From the NCBI GenBank assembly GCA_041859095.1, contig JBHEKY010000028.1, positions 62,001 to 126,000 on the forward strand: a stretch of 64,000 nucleotides of DNA. The letters run 5' to 3'. This stretch comes from UBA1422 sp041859095 (lineage in GTDB: Bacteria > Bacillota > Clostridia > Peptostreptococcales > Anaerovoracaceae). Both the position numbers and the translations under genes were made by a program. The notes below the pieces were generated by a model. The model made no database searches, had not been told where the DNA came from, and was given only the letters and a program-made list of their open reading frames with translations. Numbering within the stretch: the stretch's first letter is position 1; each line of letters starts with the position of its first letter. Shown one piece after another: positions 26,477-35,625 of this stretch.

Positions 26477-28204
26477 AAACACCAGAAGTGTCACATGCTG
26501 CGGATAAACCATGAAATCTAAAACCGGTGATACCGCCCGTTCCACCATGAGAAAGTGGGGAAGACCAAGATGAGATTGGTCGATTTCCCGAATCACCTCT
26601 GCAGGCAGAAACGCGGGGTTCCCCAGCGCCTGTAAAATCGTATAGCAATTGTTTTCTTCCGGAATTTGCTTTTTCATTAAAACAAATTGCTCCGGAAGAT
26701 TTTTTGTCTGCAATCGTACGTTTAAAATTGCTCGGGGATCCTGATTATATAAAATCAACGTCATTTCATTTTCAGACTGGGCACAAAGCACTTGGGGGGA
26801 CACCGTCAAATCATTCTCCGCGAGTTGAGCGAGAATCTGATATCCAGTATAGTGTGGCGTGGCCAACCCTTCTTGCAGAAAAAGGGCATTTCTTTGGCCA
26901 AACAGAGGAATGAAAGGAAGTGGTATGTTGTGTGCGTGCCCTGTGATGTGGGCAAGAGCCATTGCTGAATTATGAATTTTCTGGTCCGAAACCGGCTCCA
27001 CTGAAAGTTCCATTTCCTCGATGGGAACGTCAAAGGTTTGCAACCCCCCAAATGCCAGAGGGGTCAGAACCCGTTTGTCGACGAGAAATGCTGCGGGTTT
27101 GATTGCAAGAATCTGCTCACGCAGAAACCCCAAACCTAGAAGGTCTTCCTGATTGCGAATCAGAATTCTAGGGCGAAAGGTTCCTTGACATATGGAATGG
27201 GTTTCCTCGGAGGGAAGTGTCGTGAGAGAAGCGTTCAAAGCAGGAGCCAGCATAAGCTTTTTGATAGCGACCACCGGCGTCAGATACTTGCCGGTTAAAT
27301 CCAAAGCCTCCTCCTGACTGAATGGCAATCCGATTACTCTTTCAGGTTTAGAAATCGTCTTTCGATATTGAGCTGGGGTACAACCATACCAGGCGCGAAA
27401 GCATTTATTGAAGTAGTTCAGAGAGGAAAACCCACAATCATCAGCAACTTGAGTCAGGCTTTGATCGGTGAAGAGTAAGCTTTTTTCGGCAAACTCCAGA
27501 CGAATGCCATTCACAAAATTCTGGAATGGTATTCCCAGCGTATTTTTAATCAGATGAGAAACGTAGTAAGGGTTCAAGTGTTCTGTGGCAGAGACCTCTT
27601 CTAGAGACACTTTTTTGTCATAGTGCGTGAGTAGATAACTGGTAATCCGAGACATCCTATCCAAATCTACATCGCTTACATTATCCCTTCCAACACGGTA
27701 TTGGAAGTCTTCCATATAAAAACCCCGAAAGTGCCTGATTAAGGTGGATACCAAATCATTGATGTTGTCCGTGTGCAGTACAAAATCATTGTAACTGCCA
27801 AGACTATCCATCATTAGTTTTGCAAGTTGGCTCTTCAGCACTTGTTGCTTTCCCTTGAGAGCGGTATCCTCTCTGTGGAGCGCCCCCGGGTCCTCGCATA
27901 CAAAGTAGGTAGAACTGATATTGGGGTAGATTTCTTCAAATTTTTGGGCATCAAGGTGGAGCTGTAACATCAGCACATCCTCAGAGGAATCATGAATCCG
28001 ATGCAAATCCTCCACATCGGCAATGATCATATCACCCGGTAGCAACGCATAATCCATATGGTATATTTTGCAGTGTGAAAATCCCCGAAGCAATAGAAGG
28101 ATTTCTAGCTCTTTATGGCAATGTCCGGGTTCTCCGCGAACGTTGATGAAGTTAGCAGAAAAAGGCAGATTGCTTCTGTAGTGTATAGGTTCATGATGAA
28201 TCAT
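26456..28204 (-). CDS. AraC-family regulator with degenerate GH39-like C-terminal domain
   Basis: A 582-residue regulator. Residues ~1-100 form a cupin sensor (GHCHKELEILLLLRG, LLPGDMIIADVEDLHRI). Residues ~195-300 are the AraC double helix-turn-helix (VSLEEVSATEHLNPYYVSHLIKNTLG and DDCGFSSLNYFNKCFRAWYG). The remaining ~280 residues have a C-terminal stretch (LFLQEGLATPHYTGYQILAQL, then LILYNQDP) resembling the end of GH39 beta-xylosidases. The segment is too short for a full barrel and no catalytic Glu motif is apparent, so it is more likely a sensor than an enzyme. AAAGGAG precedes the ATG. The target is unknown; the divergent gene at 28411 is the obvious candidate. Confidence 0.85.
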   Translation of the reverse strand: MIHHEPIHYRSNLPFSANFINVRGEPGHCHKELEILLLLRGFSHCKIYHMDYALLPGDMIIADVEDLHRIHDSSEDVLMLQLHLDAQKFEEIYPNISSTYFVCEDPGALHREDTALKGKQQVLKSQLAKLMMDSLGSYNDFVLHTDNINDLVSTLIRHFRGFYMEDFQYRVGRDNVSDVDLDRMSRITSYLLTHYDKKVSLEEVSATEHLNPYYVSHLIKNTLGIPFQNFVNGIRLEFAEKSLLFTDQSLTQVADDCGFSSLNYFNKCFRAWYGCTPAQYRKTISKPERVIGLPFSQEEALDLTGKYLTPVVAIKKLMLAPALNASLTTLPSEETHSICQGTFRPRILIRNQEDLLGLGFLREQILAIKPAAFLVDKRVLTPLAFGGLQTFDVPIEEMELSVEPVSDQKIHNSAMALAHITGHAHNIPLPFIPLFGQRNALFLQEGLATPHYTGYQILAQLAENDLTVSPQVLCAQSENEMTLILYNQDPRAILNVRLQTKNLPEQFVLMKKQIPEENNCYTILQALGNPAFLPAEVIREIDQSHLGLPHFLMVERAVSPVLDFMVYPQHVTLLVFSTISTL

Positions 28205-28410
28205 CGCCGTGCTCCTTTAAATGTTGCTATAATAACATATGTATCTTGCTATCATTCATTATACTTCTGAAACTTTCCCCGTTGCAAGCAGAAAAACCAC
28301 ATGGAACCCATGAATATGTGACAAGATATGCATTTCAGCCTCGTGGCGAAAAAAGTATACTGATGCCAGAGGGCGGTTACAAAGAAATACTGTCCGGTAA
28401 GAGGTGAAAA

Positions 28411-29631
28411 ATGAAAAAGATACTTGTTTTGGGCGTCGGTGCACAGGGCTCCGCAGCTGCCCGGAAACTAGACCAAGAACCAAACGTAGGGGAAATTATT
28501 TGTGCAGATATGGACCAAAGTGCCGTAGACGGAATTGTCTCCGTACTAAAAAAGGCCAGAGGAACCCTGGTAGACGCACACAACAAAGACAGTATTGTTC
28601 GCGCCGCACAGGGGGTGGATTTAATTCTTAATGGACTCCCGTTGGAATGTACAAAAAACGTTTTGGACGCCGCGCTGGAGGTAGGCGCAAACTACCAGGA
28701 TTATGCTGCTACAACTGCACTTCATGAAGACTGGGTAGAAAGCGTCCGGATTCAATACGATGTATATGGACCGAAATTTGCTGCCATCGGAAAACTGGCG
28801 TTGGTAGGAACCGGATCGGGCCCGGGACTGATATGTGTCGCCACAAGGGATGCAGTCCGATATTTGGATCGCTGCGAAACCATCTATAATTTCGTATGGG
28901 AAGGGGTAGAAGCCAAACGTTTTCTACCATTTTGGTGGTCTCCGGTAACGGCACTCCACGATATGTCTGAGCCCGGTTATGCTTATGAGAATGGAAAACT
29001 GGTGCGCACCCCGGCATTTGGTCTACCAACCCGGCGGAAGTTTGAAGAATCAGATCGGGAAATAGTGTTCTATGAGCATTGCCACGACGAACCGTTACAC
29101 TATAGTTTCAATGCAGATAAATATTTAAAAGGCGCTCGGAATGCTTACTTTAAATATGCCGGTGTGGGGATGGATTTTGCTGCACCTTTATATCGAGCAG
29201 GCCTTTTGTCTCATGAAAAAGAATCCATAGGAGGGGTTGAGGTTGCACCATTTGACGTGATTTTGAAACACATTCCACACGCACCAAAGTTCAAGGAAGA
29301 AATAGCTGAAATTATTCAAGAAGGCTTGGTGTCGGATTCCGGATGCATGGTCGTAGAAGCCTATGGAGAAAAAGATGGCAAAAAGGTCAAGGTTGAAACC
29401 CACGTTCAAGCGCCCGGACTGGTGGACTCCTTCAAAAAGGAAGGCATTACTGCTGAAATGTATTTGACCGGGCAGGGAGGCTTCCTGTTCTCAAAGTTAT
29501 TCGTCAACGACCAATATGATCAGGTGGGCTTGATTTCATCTGATATGTTGACCATGGATCAGGTAGACACCTATTTCAATTATGCCAAAGACCTAGGCAT
29601 AACCCTCGCTACCAAAGTAGTGGAGCTGTAA
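28411..29631 (+). CDS. Saccharopine dehydrogenase-like NAD(P)-dependent oxidoreductase
   Basis: A 406-residue protein with an N-terminal Rossmann fold (ILVLGVGAQGSAAARKL) and a saccharopine-dehydrogenase-like C-terminal half (GTGSGPGLICVATRDAVRYLD). Such enzymes reduce or oxidise imino-acid adducts in lysine, carboxyspermidine or related metabolism. With no pathway partner next to it, the substrate cannot be assigned. Ribosome site AGAGGTG precedes the ATG. It is divergent from the AraC regulator and ends at a strong terminator, so it is a one-gene unit. Confidence 0.82.
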   Translation: MKKILVLGVGAQGSAAARKLDQEPNVGEIICADMDQSAVDGIVSVLKKARGTLVDAHNKDSIVRAAQGVDLILNGLPLECTKNVLDAALEVGANYQDYAATTALHEDWVESVRIQYDVYGPKFAAIGKLALVGTGSGPGLICVATRDAVRYLDRCETIYNFVWEGVEAKRFLPFWWSPVTALHDMSEPGYAYENGKLVRTPAFGLPTRRKFEESDREIVFYEHCHDEPLHYSFNADKYLKGARNAYFKYAGVGMDFAAPLYRAGLLSHEKESIGGVEVAPFDVILKHIPHAPKFKEEIAEIIQEGLVSDSGCMVVEAYGEKDGKKVKVETHVQAPGLVDSFKKEGITAEMYLTGQGGFLFSKLFVNDQYDQVGLISSDMLTMDQVDTYFNYAKDLGITLATKVVEL

Positions 29632-29670
29632 TACATTAAAATCTACAGAGTAAATCCAGCAGGTACAAAA

Positions 29671-29702
29671 AAACCGCCAAGGTTGACGCTTGGCGGTTTT
29701 GC
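29671..29702 (+). terminator. Rho-independent terminator
   Basis: An 11-bp stem AAACCGCCAAG / CTTGGCGGTTT with a 7-base loop and a following T run. Confidence 0.92.
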
Positions 29703-29731
29703 TATTCCAAGATTTATGGTAATATATCAAT

Positions 29732-31708
29732 ATGAAAGATAACAGTTCCATTCAACAGGAAATGAAAGAACGGGTCACAACCTTAAACAACGCGGCCAAA
29801 GCCTACTATCGGGACGACGAGGAGTTGATCCCGAATTTAACCTATGATAAATTATATGACGAACTATTGCTTCTTGAAAAGGAAACCGGCATCATTCTAG
29901 CCAACAGCCCAACACAAAAGGTGGGGTATGAAACCCTTGCAAGCCTGCCCAAAGAAGCTCATAGCGTCAAAATGCTATCTTTAGACAAAACCAAAAGTGT
30001 AGAAGATCTGATTTCCTGGCTGGACGATAAGGAAGGATTGCTATCCTGGAAGCTAGATGGCTTGACCATTGTTCTCACCTATCGAAACGGCACCTTATAT
30101 AAGGCTGTAACCCGGGGGAATGGAGAAATCGGTGAGGTCATTACGCCCAATGCCCGAGTTTTCACCAATCTACCGGTTCGGATTCCTTTTGACGGGGAGC
30201 TGGTCTTACGCGGTGAGGCGATTATTCCCTATACCTCCTTCGAAAAAATCAACGCCGAACTTCCGGAGCTAGAAGCCAAATACAAAAACCCAAGAAACCT
30301 TTGTAGCGGAACAGTCAGACAATTAAACAACAAAATCACCGCCGAGCGCGGCGTTCATTTTATCGCTTTTTCGTTGGTCAATGGAGAGAACCACGACTTT
30401 GCCCTTCGCCATCTACAATTGGAATGGTTGGAGTCTCTGGGATTTGATGTGGTGGAAAACCATCCGGTGAACGCACAGACCCTCCGGCAATCCATCGACC
30501 TTTTCCAACATGAGGTGGCAGGAAGCGATTTGCCATCTGATGGCCTGGTATTGACTTTCGATGACATCGAATACGGTCAGTCGCTGGGGCAGACCTCCAA
30601 GTTCCCGAAAGATGCCATTGCTTTCAAATGGCGGGATGAAATCAAAAGCACTCGATTGGTTGAAGTCGAATGGAGTGCCTCCCGCACCGGATTGATCAAT
30701 CCCATCGCGGTGTTTGAACCGGTAGAACTGGAAGGAACCACCGTGTCTCGGGCCAGTGTCCACAATATCAGCATTCTCAAAGAGCTGAAACTGGGGATTG
30801 GTGACGAAATCCGCGTATACAAAGCCAACATGATTATTCCTCAGATTGCAGAGAATCTGACTGGTACGAACAACCTTGAAATTCCAACGGCTTGTCCGGT
30901 TTGTGGTGGCGCCACCAAAATGAATGACGAAAAAGGAATCCTAACCTTATATTGCACCAACCCCCTCTGCCCGGCGAAACAAATCAAATCCTTTGCCCAT
31001 TTTGCTGCCAGAGATGCCATGAATATTGAAGGCATGTCGGAGGCTACCATCGAAAAATTCGTCGCTCATGGCTATATCAAAGAACTTGCCAACTTCTTTC
31101 GGCTCCCTGCGTTTCGGGAGGAGATTGTCACTCTGGAGGGATTTGGGCAAAAATCCTATGACAACCTGATACAAGCCGTAGATAGAAGTCGAAAAACCAC
31201 ACCTGCCAGATTGCTGTACGGGTTAGGTATCAGTGGGGTTGGACTGGCCAACGCCAAACTCATCGCCCGTCATTGCGGCAACGACTGGCTCAAGATACAG
31301 GGGCTTTCCGAAGAGGAACTCATGGAGATTGAAGGCATCGGACCCATCATGGCCGCCTCTTTTACCTCTTATTTCAAAGATTCAGAGAATCAACGTAAGG
31401 TAAAAGACCTATTGTTAGAAGTTCAACTGGAAGCCGCGCCTATGAAAGAAACGCAAAACCTAGCCAATTTGACCTTTGTTATCACCGGGAGCCTAGAAAA
31501 ATATGAAAACCGGGAGACCCTAAAAGAAGCTATTGAGGCAAGAGGTGGAAAAGTGGCCGGTTCGGTCAGTGCAAAAACTTCTTACTTAATCAACAATGAT
31601 ACTAAGTCCGGTTCCTCAAAAAATAAAACAGCAAAAGAACTGGGCGTTCCGATTTTGTCGGAACAAGATTTCATAGAACAGTTTATGACGGGAGAATCAC
31701 ATGCTTAA
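29732..31708 (+). CDS. ligA: NAD-dependent DNA ligase
   Basis: A 658-residue LigA of usual length. It seals nicks using NAD+. The adenylation-site lysine is K107 in WKLDGLT. An OB-fold follows (RTGLINPIAVFEPVELEGTTVSRASVHN), then a four-cysteine zinc finger (CPVCGG ... CTNPLCPAK), helix-hairpin-helix repeats (LEGFGQKS, IEGIGPIMAASF) and a C-terminal BRCT domain. The ATG used here has no clear Shine-Dalgarno sequence; the next ATG is 30 bases on. The 3' end overlaps the next gene by 8 bases. Confidence 0.97.
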   Translation: MKDNSSIQQEMKERVTTLNNAAKAYYRDDEELIPNLTYDKLYDELLLLEKETGIILANSPTQKVGYETLASLPKEAHSVKMLSLDKTKSVEDLISWLDDKEGLLSWKLDGLTIVLTYRNGTLYKAVTRGNGEIGEVITPNARVFTNLPVRIPFDGELVLRGEAIIPYTSFEKINAELPELEAKYKNPRNLCSGTVRQLNNKITAERGVHFIAFSLVNGENHDFALRHLQLEWLESLGFDVVENHPVNAQTLRQSIDLFQHEVAGSDLPSDGLVLTFDDIEYGQSLGQTSKFPKDAIAFKWRDEIKSTRLVEVEWSASRTGLINPIAVFEPVELEGTTVSRASVHNISILKELKLGIGDEIRVYKANMIIPQIAENLTGTNNLEIPTACPVCGGATKMNDEKGILTLYCTNPLCPAKQIKSFAHFAARDAMNIEGMSEATIEKFVAHGYIKELANFFRLPAFREEIVTLEGFGQKSYDNLIQAVDRSRKTTPARLLYGLGISGVGLANAKLIARHCGNDWLKIQGLSEEELMEIEGIGPIMAASFTSYFKDSENQRKVKDLLLEVQLEAAPMKETQNLANLTFVITGSLEKYENRETLKEAIEARGGKVAGSVSAKTSYLINNDTKSGSSKNKTAKELGVPILSEQDFIEQFMTGESHA

Positions 31709-32696
31709 AGTCGGAAAACTCGACAGCGATTTGCTGGAAAAAATCGTATTCAAGAAGATTACATTCAAGCGTCCGGAAGTGTTGACACGCCCGGGCATCG
31801 GTGAAGATTGTGCAGTGGTTGACTTTGGCAACTATGAATGCGTCATGTCCACAGACCCCATTACCGCAGCGGTTGGCGACATCGGTCGACTGGCCATTCA
31901 TATTTCGTGCAATGACATTGCCTCAAACGGCGTAGAGCCTCTTGGCATCATGTTGACGGTGATGATGCCAGAGGGCACCACAACCGCCGACATTGAAGAA
32001 ATCATGAATCAAGCTGCCGCAACCTCGGAGGCATTGGGTGTTGAAATCATTGGAGGACACACAGAGATCACCAACGCAGTCAATAAACCCATCATCGTTT
32101 CCACTGCCATCGGGCGGGGAGAAAAGTGGGCGTCCAAGCATCGGGAGGCTATGAAGCCCGGAGATTTCATCTTGCTGACCAAGACAGCGGGCCTAGAAGG
32201 AACCGCAATCATTGCCAGCGATTACGAAGCGGATCTGCTTGGTATTCTTACCACAGAAGAACTCAGCATGGCCAAGTCTATGATGGACAAAGTCAGTGTT
32301 GTGAAAGAAGGTATTATCGCAGGGAAAATTGGCACCAGTGGCATGCATGATATCACAGAAGGCGGCGTGCTGGGTGCGGTATGGGAAATGTGCCGTCGAG
32401 GCAACGTGGGTGCTGAGATTTGGGTGGAATCCATACCGGTGGAGGAAGTGACCAGAAAAATATGCGACCAATACGATATTGATTATTTGCGACTTATTTC
32501 CAGCGGCTCCATGATTATCATGACTGGACCGGATCAAAAGGATGAGTTGCTATGTGCATTGGAAGAAGCCGGAGTGCAAGCCACCTGTGTCGGGATGATT
32601 AGAACTGCGGAACAAGGAATCAAGATGGAAGTGGGTGGAGAATTAATGGAAATCGCCCCGCCGGCAGGAGACGAACTGTACAAAGTGGTCGGTTGA
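31701..32696 (+). CDS. AIR synthase-related protein (HypE-like, without the HypE tail)
   Basis: A 331-residue ATP-binding protein of the PurM/HypE/ThiL fold. The N-terminal half has RPGIGEDCAVVDFG, STDPITA and the central IIGGHTEITN; the C-terminal half has GTSGMHDITEGG. True HypE ends in a PRIC-type cysteine that carries the thiocyanate for [NiFe] hydrogenase; this protein ends YKVVG, and no other hyp gene is near. It is therefore a HypE-like paralogue of unknown substrate. The start overlaps ligA by 8 bases. Its stop codon lies inside the -35 box of the SRP RNA promoter. Confidence 0.82.
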   Translation: MLKVGKLDSDLLEKIVFKKITFKRPEVLTRPGIGEDCAVVDFGNYECVMSTDPITAAVGDIGRLAIHISCNDIASNGVEPLGIMLTVMMPEGTTTADIEEIMNQAAATSEALGVEIIGGHTEITNAVNKPIIVSTAIGRGEKWASKHREAMKPGDFILLTKTAGLEGTAIIASDYEADLLGILTTEELSMAKSMMDKVSVVKEGIIAGKIGTSGMHDITEGGVLGAVWEMCRRGNVGAEIWVESIPVEEVTRKICDQYDIDYLRLISSGSMIIMTGPDQKDELLCALEEAGVQATCVGMIRTAEQGIKMEVGGELMEIAPPAGDELYKVVG

Positions 32697-32721
32697 CGAA
32701 TTAGGTTGGAAAGCATATAAT
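32693..32721 (+). promoter_or_regulatory. Strong sigma-A promoter of the SRP RNA
   Basis: TTGACG and TATAAT (32716-32721) with an ideal 17-base spacer. The -35 box overlaps the TGA stop of the preceding gene. Initiation is expected near 32728. Confidence 0.85.
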
Positions 32722-32730
32722 AAACAAGCG

Positions 32731-32890
32731 TCAATTGCCTTTTGATGGCTCCGCCCGGTGTGGAATGGGTCCTGCGCAATAGGACTCTGCGAACCTTGTC
32801 AGGTCCGGAAGGAAGCAGCAATAAGTGGAAGCTCTTATGTGCCGCAGACAAGCCTGTTCCTGCCTGTGGAGCCTTCAAAAGGCAATTTTT
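32731..32890 (+). ncRNA. ffs: Signal recognition particle RNA (4.5S-type) with terminator stem
   Basis: The conserved apical domain is present as GTCAGGTCCGGAAGGAAGCA, followed by GTGCCGCAGACAAG on the return strand. The core helix is closed by GGCTCC (32747-32752) and GGAGCC. Outside this is a perfect 13-bp stem (AATTGCCTTTTGA / TCAAAAGGCAATT) ending in a T run, which doubles as the intrinsic terminator. The molecule is about 155 bases, of the short bacterial type rather than the ~270-base Bacillus form with an Alu domain. It scaffolds Ffh in co-translational membrane targeting. It lies just upstream of dnaX, a common clostridial order. Confidence 0.93.
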
Positions 32891-32910
32891 ATTGGACCGG
32901 AGAATACAAT

Positions 32911-34494
32911 ATGTACAAAGTGTTATATCGTGCCTATCGACCCGAAATCTTTGAAGAGGTCCTAGGGCAGGAACACATCGTCAAAATCCTCGAAAACCAA
33001 ATTAGGCTGGGCACGGTGAACCATGCCTATCTTTTCTGTGGCACCAGAGGAACCGGAAAAACCACCGTGGCAAGATTGCTGGCCAAAGGGGTCAACTGTC
33101 TGGATTCAGAAAACCGCCCTTGTGGTAAGTGTGCCAACTGTCTTTCTATCAAAGAAGGTAGCTTCATGGATATCGTTGAAATCGACGCAGCGTCCAACAA
33201 TGGAGTGGACAACATCCGTGAACTTCGAGACAGTGTCAAGTATCCCCCTGCCGTGGGTAAGCGGAGAGTCTTTATTATTGATGAAGTCCATATGCTTTCC
33301 ACCGGGGCATTCAACGCATTACTCAAAACCTTGGAAGAACCCCCCTCCCATGTGATGTTTATTTTAGCAACCACCGAACCCCAAAAACTTCCGGCCACCA
33401 TATTGTCCCGTTGCATGCGGATGGATTTCCGCAGAGTTGGTGAAGACAAAATCCTAGGCGGCATGCAGGAAATCTGCAGGAAGCAAAATGCATCAATCAC
33501 GGACGATGCCCTGCGACTCATCGCCATCCATGCTGATGGCTCGGTTCGCGACGGGCTGACCTTGCTGGATCAGTGCATATCGGGAAAAAGCGACCAAGTA
33601 AATCGTGATGACGTGCTAGAGTCCTTAGGCGCTGTAGGCGAAGACACCTATATTTTGCTTACCGAAGCTGTAGCAACTCATAATCCTGCGGAAGGATTGT
33701 TGATAGTGGATCAAATTCTGGTCGGAGGCAAAGACGCGCGGGAAGTTCTAAAGGGCTGGATGGCACACTACCGAAATTTAATGATGACGAAGTTCATAAA
33801 AAACCCGGAGGACATGCTCAATATGTCCACCGAGAACATCGACCGAATTAGAGAGCAAAGCGGGAGGCTAGACCTGCCGGAGATCAACTATGCCATTCTC
33901 GAACTATCATCGATTATTGCTGAAAGCCGATGGTCGGGACAACCCCGCATTCTGCTGGAAATGGCCTTGATCAAACTGGCTACTCGTGGCGCAGATTCCC
34001 AGGGAATCCAGACGAAACCGTTGATCACAAAACAAGCAGAATTGAAGTCGATAAGCCCGGCAACATCAGAGAACCCGGCAACATCAGCGGACCCGGCGAC
34101 ATCAGCGAACCCGGCAACAAAAGCAGAAAAGGAAACGACAACCCCGGTTAATTCTGAAGAGGATTCCATTTTCCCTGATATGGATTTGCTCTGGACAAAA
34201 ATATTTGAAGATGGGGAAACTCAGAAGGGTAGCTTTAACATCATACGAAAAGGAGCATCCCTTGAAAAAATTACCGATGCTGAATTTATGGTAGCCTCCA
34301 GCAACACGGTCAAAGCGTACCTGGAAAACAACTGTATGATTATAGAAGACTTAATGGAAAAACACACAGGCAAACGGCGGCGGATGCGCTGCGTGACCCG
34401 AGATGGCAATGAAAATGCCAAAAAAGAAGACGACCCCAAAGAAGTAGCCAGCAAGCTTGAAAGCATGCTGGGATTCCCAGTAGATGTAGAATAA
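32911..34494 (+). CDS. dnaX: DNA polymerase III subunits gamma and tau
   Basis: A 527-residue clamp-loader ATPase. The N-terminus MYKVLYRAYRPEIFEEVLGQ is diagnostic; Walker A is GTRGTGKTT, the zinc module has CGKCANC, Walker B is IIDEVHML, and the sensor loop has ATTEPQKLP. The frame is open further upstream but would run through the SRP RNA, so I set the start at ATG 32911, which has a GGAG site 8 bases before it. A proline/alanine/threonine-rich linker (~380-410) is encoded by an 18-base tandem repeat. The C-terminal part should contact the polymerase. Confidence 0.96.
   Translation: MYKVLYRAYRPEIFEEVLGQEHIVKILENQIRLGTVNHAYLFCGTRGTGKTTVARLLAKGVNCLDSENRPCGKCANCLSIKEGSFMDIVEIDAASNNGVDNIRELRDSVKYPPAVGKRRVFIIDEVHMLSTGAFNALLKTLEEPPSHVMFILATTEPQKLPATILSRCMRMDFRRVGEDKILGGMQEICRKQNASITDDALRLIAIHADGSVRDGLTLLDQCISGKSDQVNRDDVLESLGAVGEDTYILLTEAVATHNPAEGLLIVDQILVGGKDAREVLKGWMAHYRNLMMTKFIKNPEDMLNMSTENIDRIREQSGRLDLPEINYAILELSSIIAESRWSGQPRILLEMALIKLATRGADSQGIQTKPLITKQAELKSISPATSENPATSADPATSANPATKAEKETTTPVNSEEDSIFPDMDLLWTKIFEDGETQKGSFNIIRKGASLEKITDAEFMVASSNTVKAYLENNCMIIEDLMEKHTGKRRRMRCVTRDGNENAKKEDDPKEVASKLESMLGFPVDVE
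34056..34118 (+). repeat. 18-base tandem repeat inside dnaX
   Basis: About three and a half copies of an 18-base unit beginning CCCGGC(A/G)ACATCAG, each encoding a six-residue Pro-Ala-Thr-Ser-X-X unit in the DnaX linker. The reading frame is kept. Copy number is likely to vary between strains. Confidence 0.85.
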
Positions 34495-34553
34495 GACTTG
34501 AGTAAAACTCAAATAAGACCAGATTTGGACTTAAACATGAAAGGTAGGACAGT

Positions 34554-34925
34554 ATGGGCAAAGGAATGAAGGCCGGCAAACGGCCAAAAGCACCGAGCGC
34601 AGGTGGCGGTGGCAAAGACATGCAAAAACAAATGCAGCAGGTTCAAGCCATGCAAAAGAAAATGGATGAGCTGCAGGGCGAAATAGAAAAAATGGAAGCG
34701 ACCGCCACTTCAGGTGGAGGCGCTGTGACAGTGGTTGCTAACGGAAAAAAAGAAATTACCTCCATCAAAATCAAACCGGAAGTCGTTGATGCGGACGACA
34801 TCGAAATGTTGGAAGACTTGATTTTGACCGCAGCCAATGAAGCCATTCGTCAAATGGAAGAGGTTTCGCAGAATGAAATGGCAAAATTGAGCAGCAGCCT
34901 TGGCTTGCCGCCGGGAATGATGTAA
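34554..34925 (+). CDS. YbaB/EbfC nucleoid-associated protein
   Basis: A 123-residue DNA-binding protein with the usual order: a Gly/Lys-rich N-terminus, a coiled coil (MQKQMQQVQAMQKKMDELQ), then a central beta unit (AVTVVANGKKEITSIKI) and a C-terminal helix. It binds DNA as a dimer. The position between dnaX and recR is the classic arrangement. Its stop overlaps the recR start by one base (TAATG). Confidence 0.94.
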   Translation: MGKGMKAGKRPKAPSAGGGGKDMQKQMQQVQAMQKKMDELQGEIEKMEATATSGGGAVTVVANGKKEITSIKIKPEVVDADDIEMLEDLILTAANEAIRQMEEVSQNEMAKLSSSLGLPPGMM

Positions 34926-35524
34926 TGAAATACTATGCAAAGCCGCTGACGACTCTAATAGGCGAGTTGTCCAAGCTACCGGGCATTGGGGGAAAAACCG
35001 CCCAACGGCTGGCTTTTCATATTCTTTCATTAGAAGACGCCGAAGCGGAAGCCCTGGCCTCTTCTATTTTAATTGCCAAAAAAACCATGATGTATTGCTC
35101 CATCTGCGGGAATTTGACAGACAAAGATCCTTGCGAACTGTGCCTGGATCCGACTCGAAACAAAAAAATAATTTGTGTAGTGGAGCATCCCAAGGATGTT
35201 GTTGCACTGGAGCGAATCAAAGAGTTCACCGGTCAGTACCATGTGCTGCATGGGTCAATTTCTCCCATGGAAGGCATCGGACCGGATGACATCAATCTAC
35301 GGCAACTAATCATCCGCCTGCAGGAAGGAGATGTGGAAGAGCTGATTATTGCGACCAATCCAAACATTGAAGGGGAAGCTACGGCAATGTATATTGCAAG
35401 ACTGATCAAACCCTCCGGTATTAAAGTCTCCCGGATTGCCCATGGCATCCCGGTAGGTGGTGACCTGGAATATGCCGACGAAATTACTTTGCTCAAGGCC
35501 ATGGAAGGCAGAAGACAACTATAA
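34925..35524 (+). CDS. recR: Recombination protein RecR
   Basis: A 199-residue RecR of standard length, acting with RecF/RecO to load RecA at gaps. It has the N-terminal helix-hairpin-helix (LPGIGGKTAQRLAFH), a four-cysteine zinc finger (CSICGNLTDKDPCELC), and the Toprim domain (CVVEHPKDVVALER, then TNPNIEGEATAMYIARL). Translationally coupled to ybaB. Confidence 0.97.
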   Translation: MKYYAKPLTTLIGELSKLPGIGGKTAQRLAFHILSLEDAEAEALASSILIAKKTMMYCSICGNLTDKDPCELCLDPTRNKKIICVVEHPKDVVALERIKEFTGQYHVLHGSISPMEGIGPDDINLRQLIIRLQEGDVEELIIATNPNIEGEATAMYIARLIKPSGIKVSRIAHGIPVGGDLEYADEITLLKAMEGRRQL

Positions 35525-35582
35525 TCGTTGAAAGTGAAATTAAACATGCTAAAAAAACCTCAAATCGGACATTCTGTTTTTA

Positions 35583-35611
35583 TTGACAGATGTGGTTATC
35601 TGTGAAATAAT
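35583..35611 (+). promoter_or_regulatory. Predicted promoter of the first APC permease
   Basis: TTGACA (35583-35588) and AATAAT (35606-35611) with a 17-base spacer. It implies a leader of about 75 bases before ATG 35691. Confidence 0.65.
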
Positions 35612-35625
35612 AAGGCGTCATCTTC

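Noticed and set aside
32758..32910. Upstream extension of the dnaX reading frame
   Set aside because: The stretch encodes the SRP RNA, and the true ATG at 32911 has its own ribosome site and family N-terminus.
34056..34118. Short CRISPR-like repeat
   Set aside because: The units are contiguous, 18 bases, in frame in dnaX and have no spacers.
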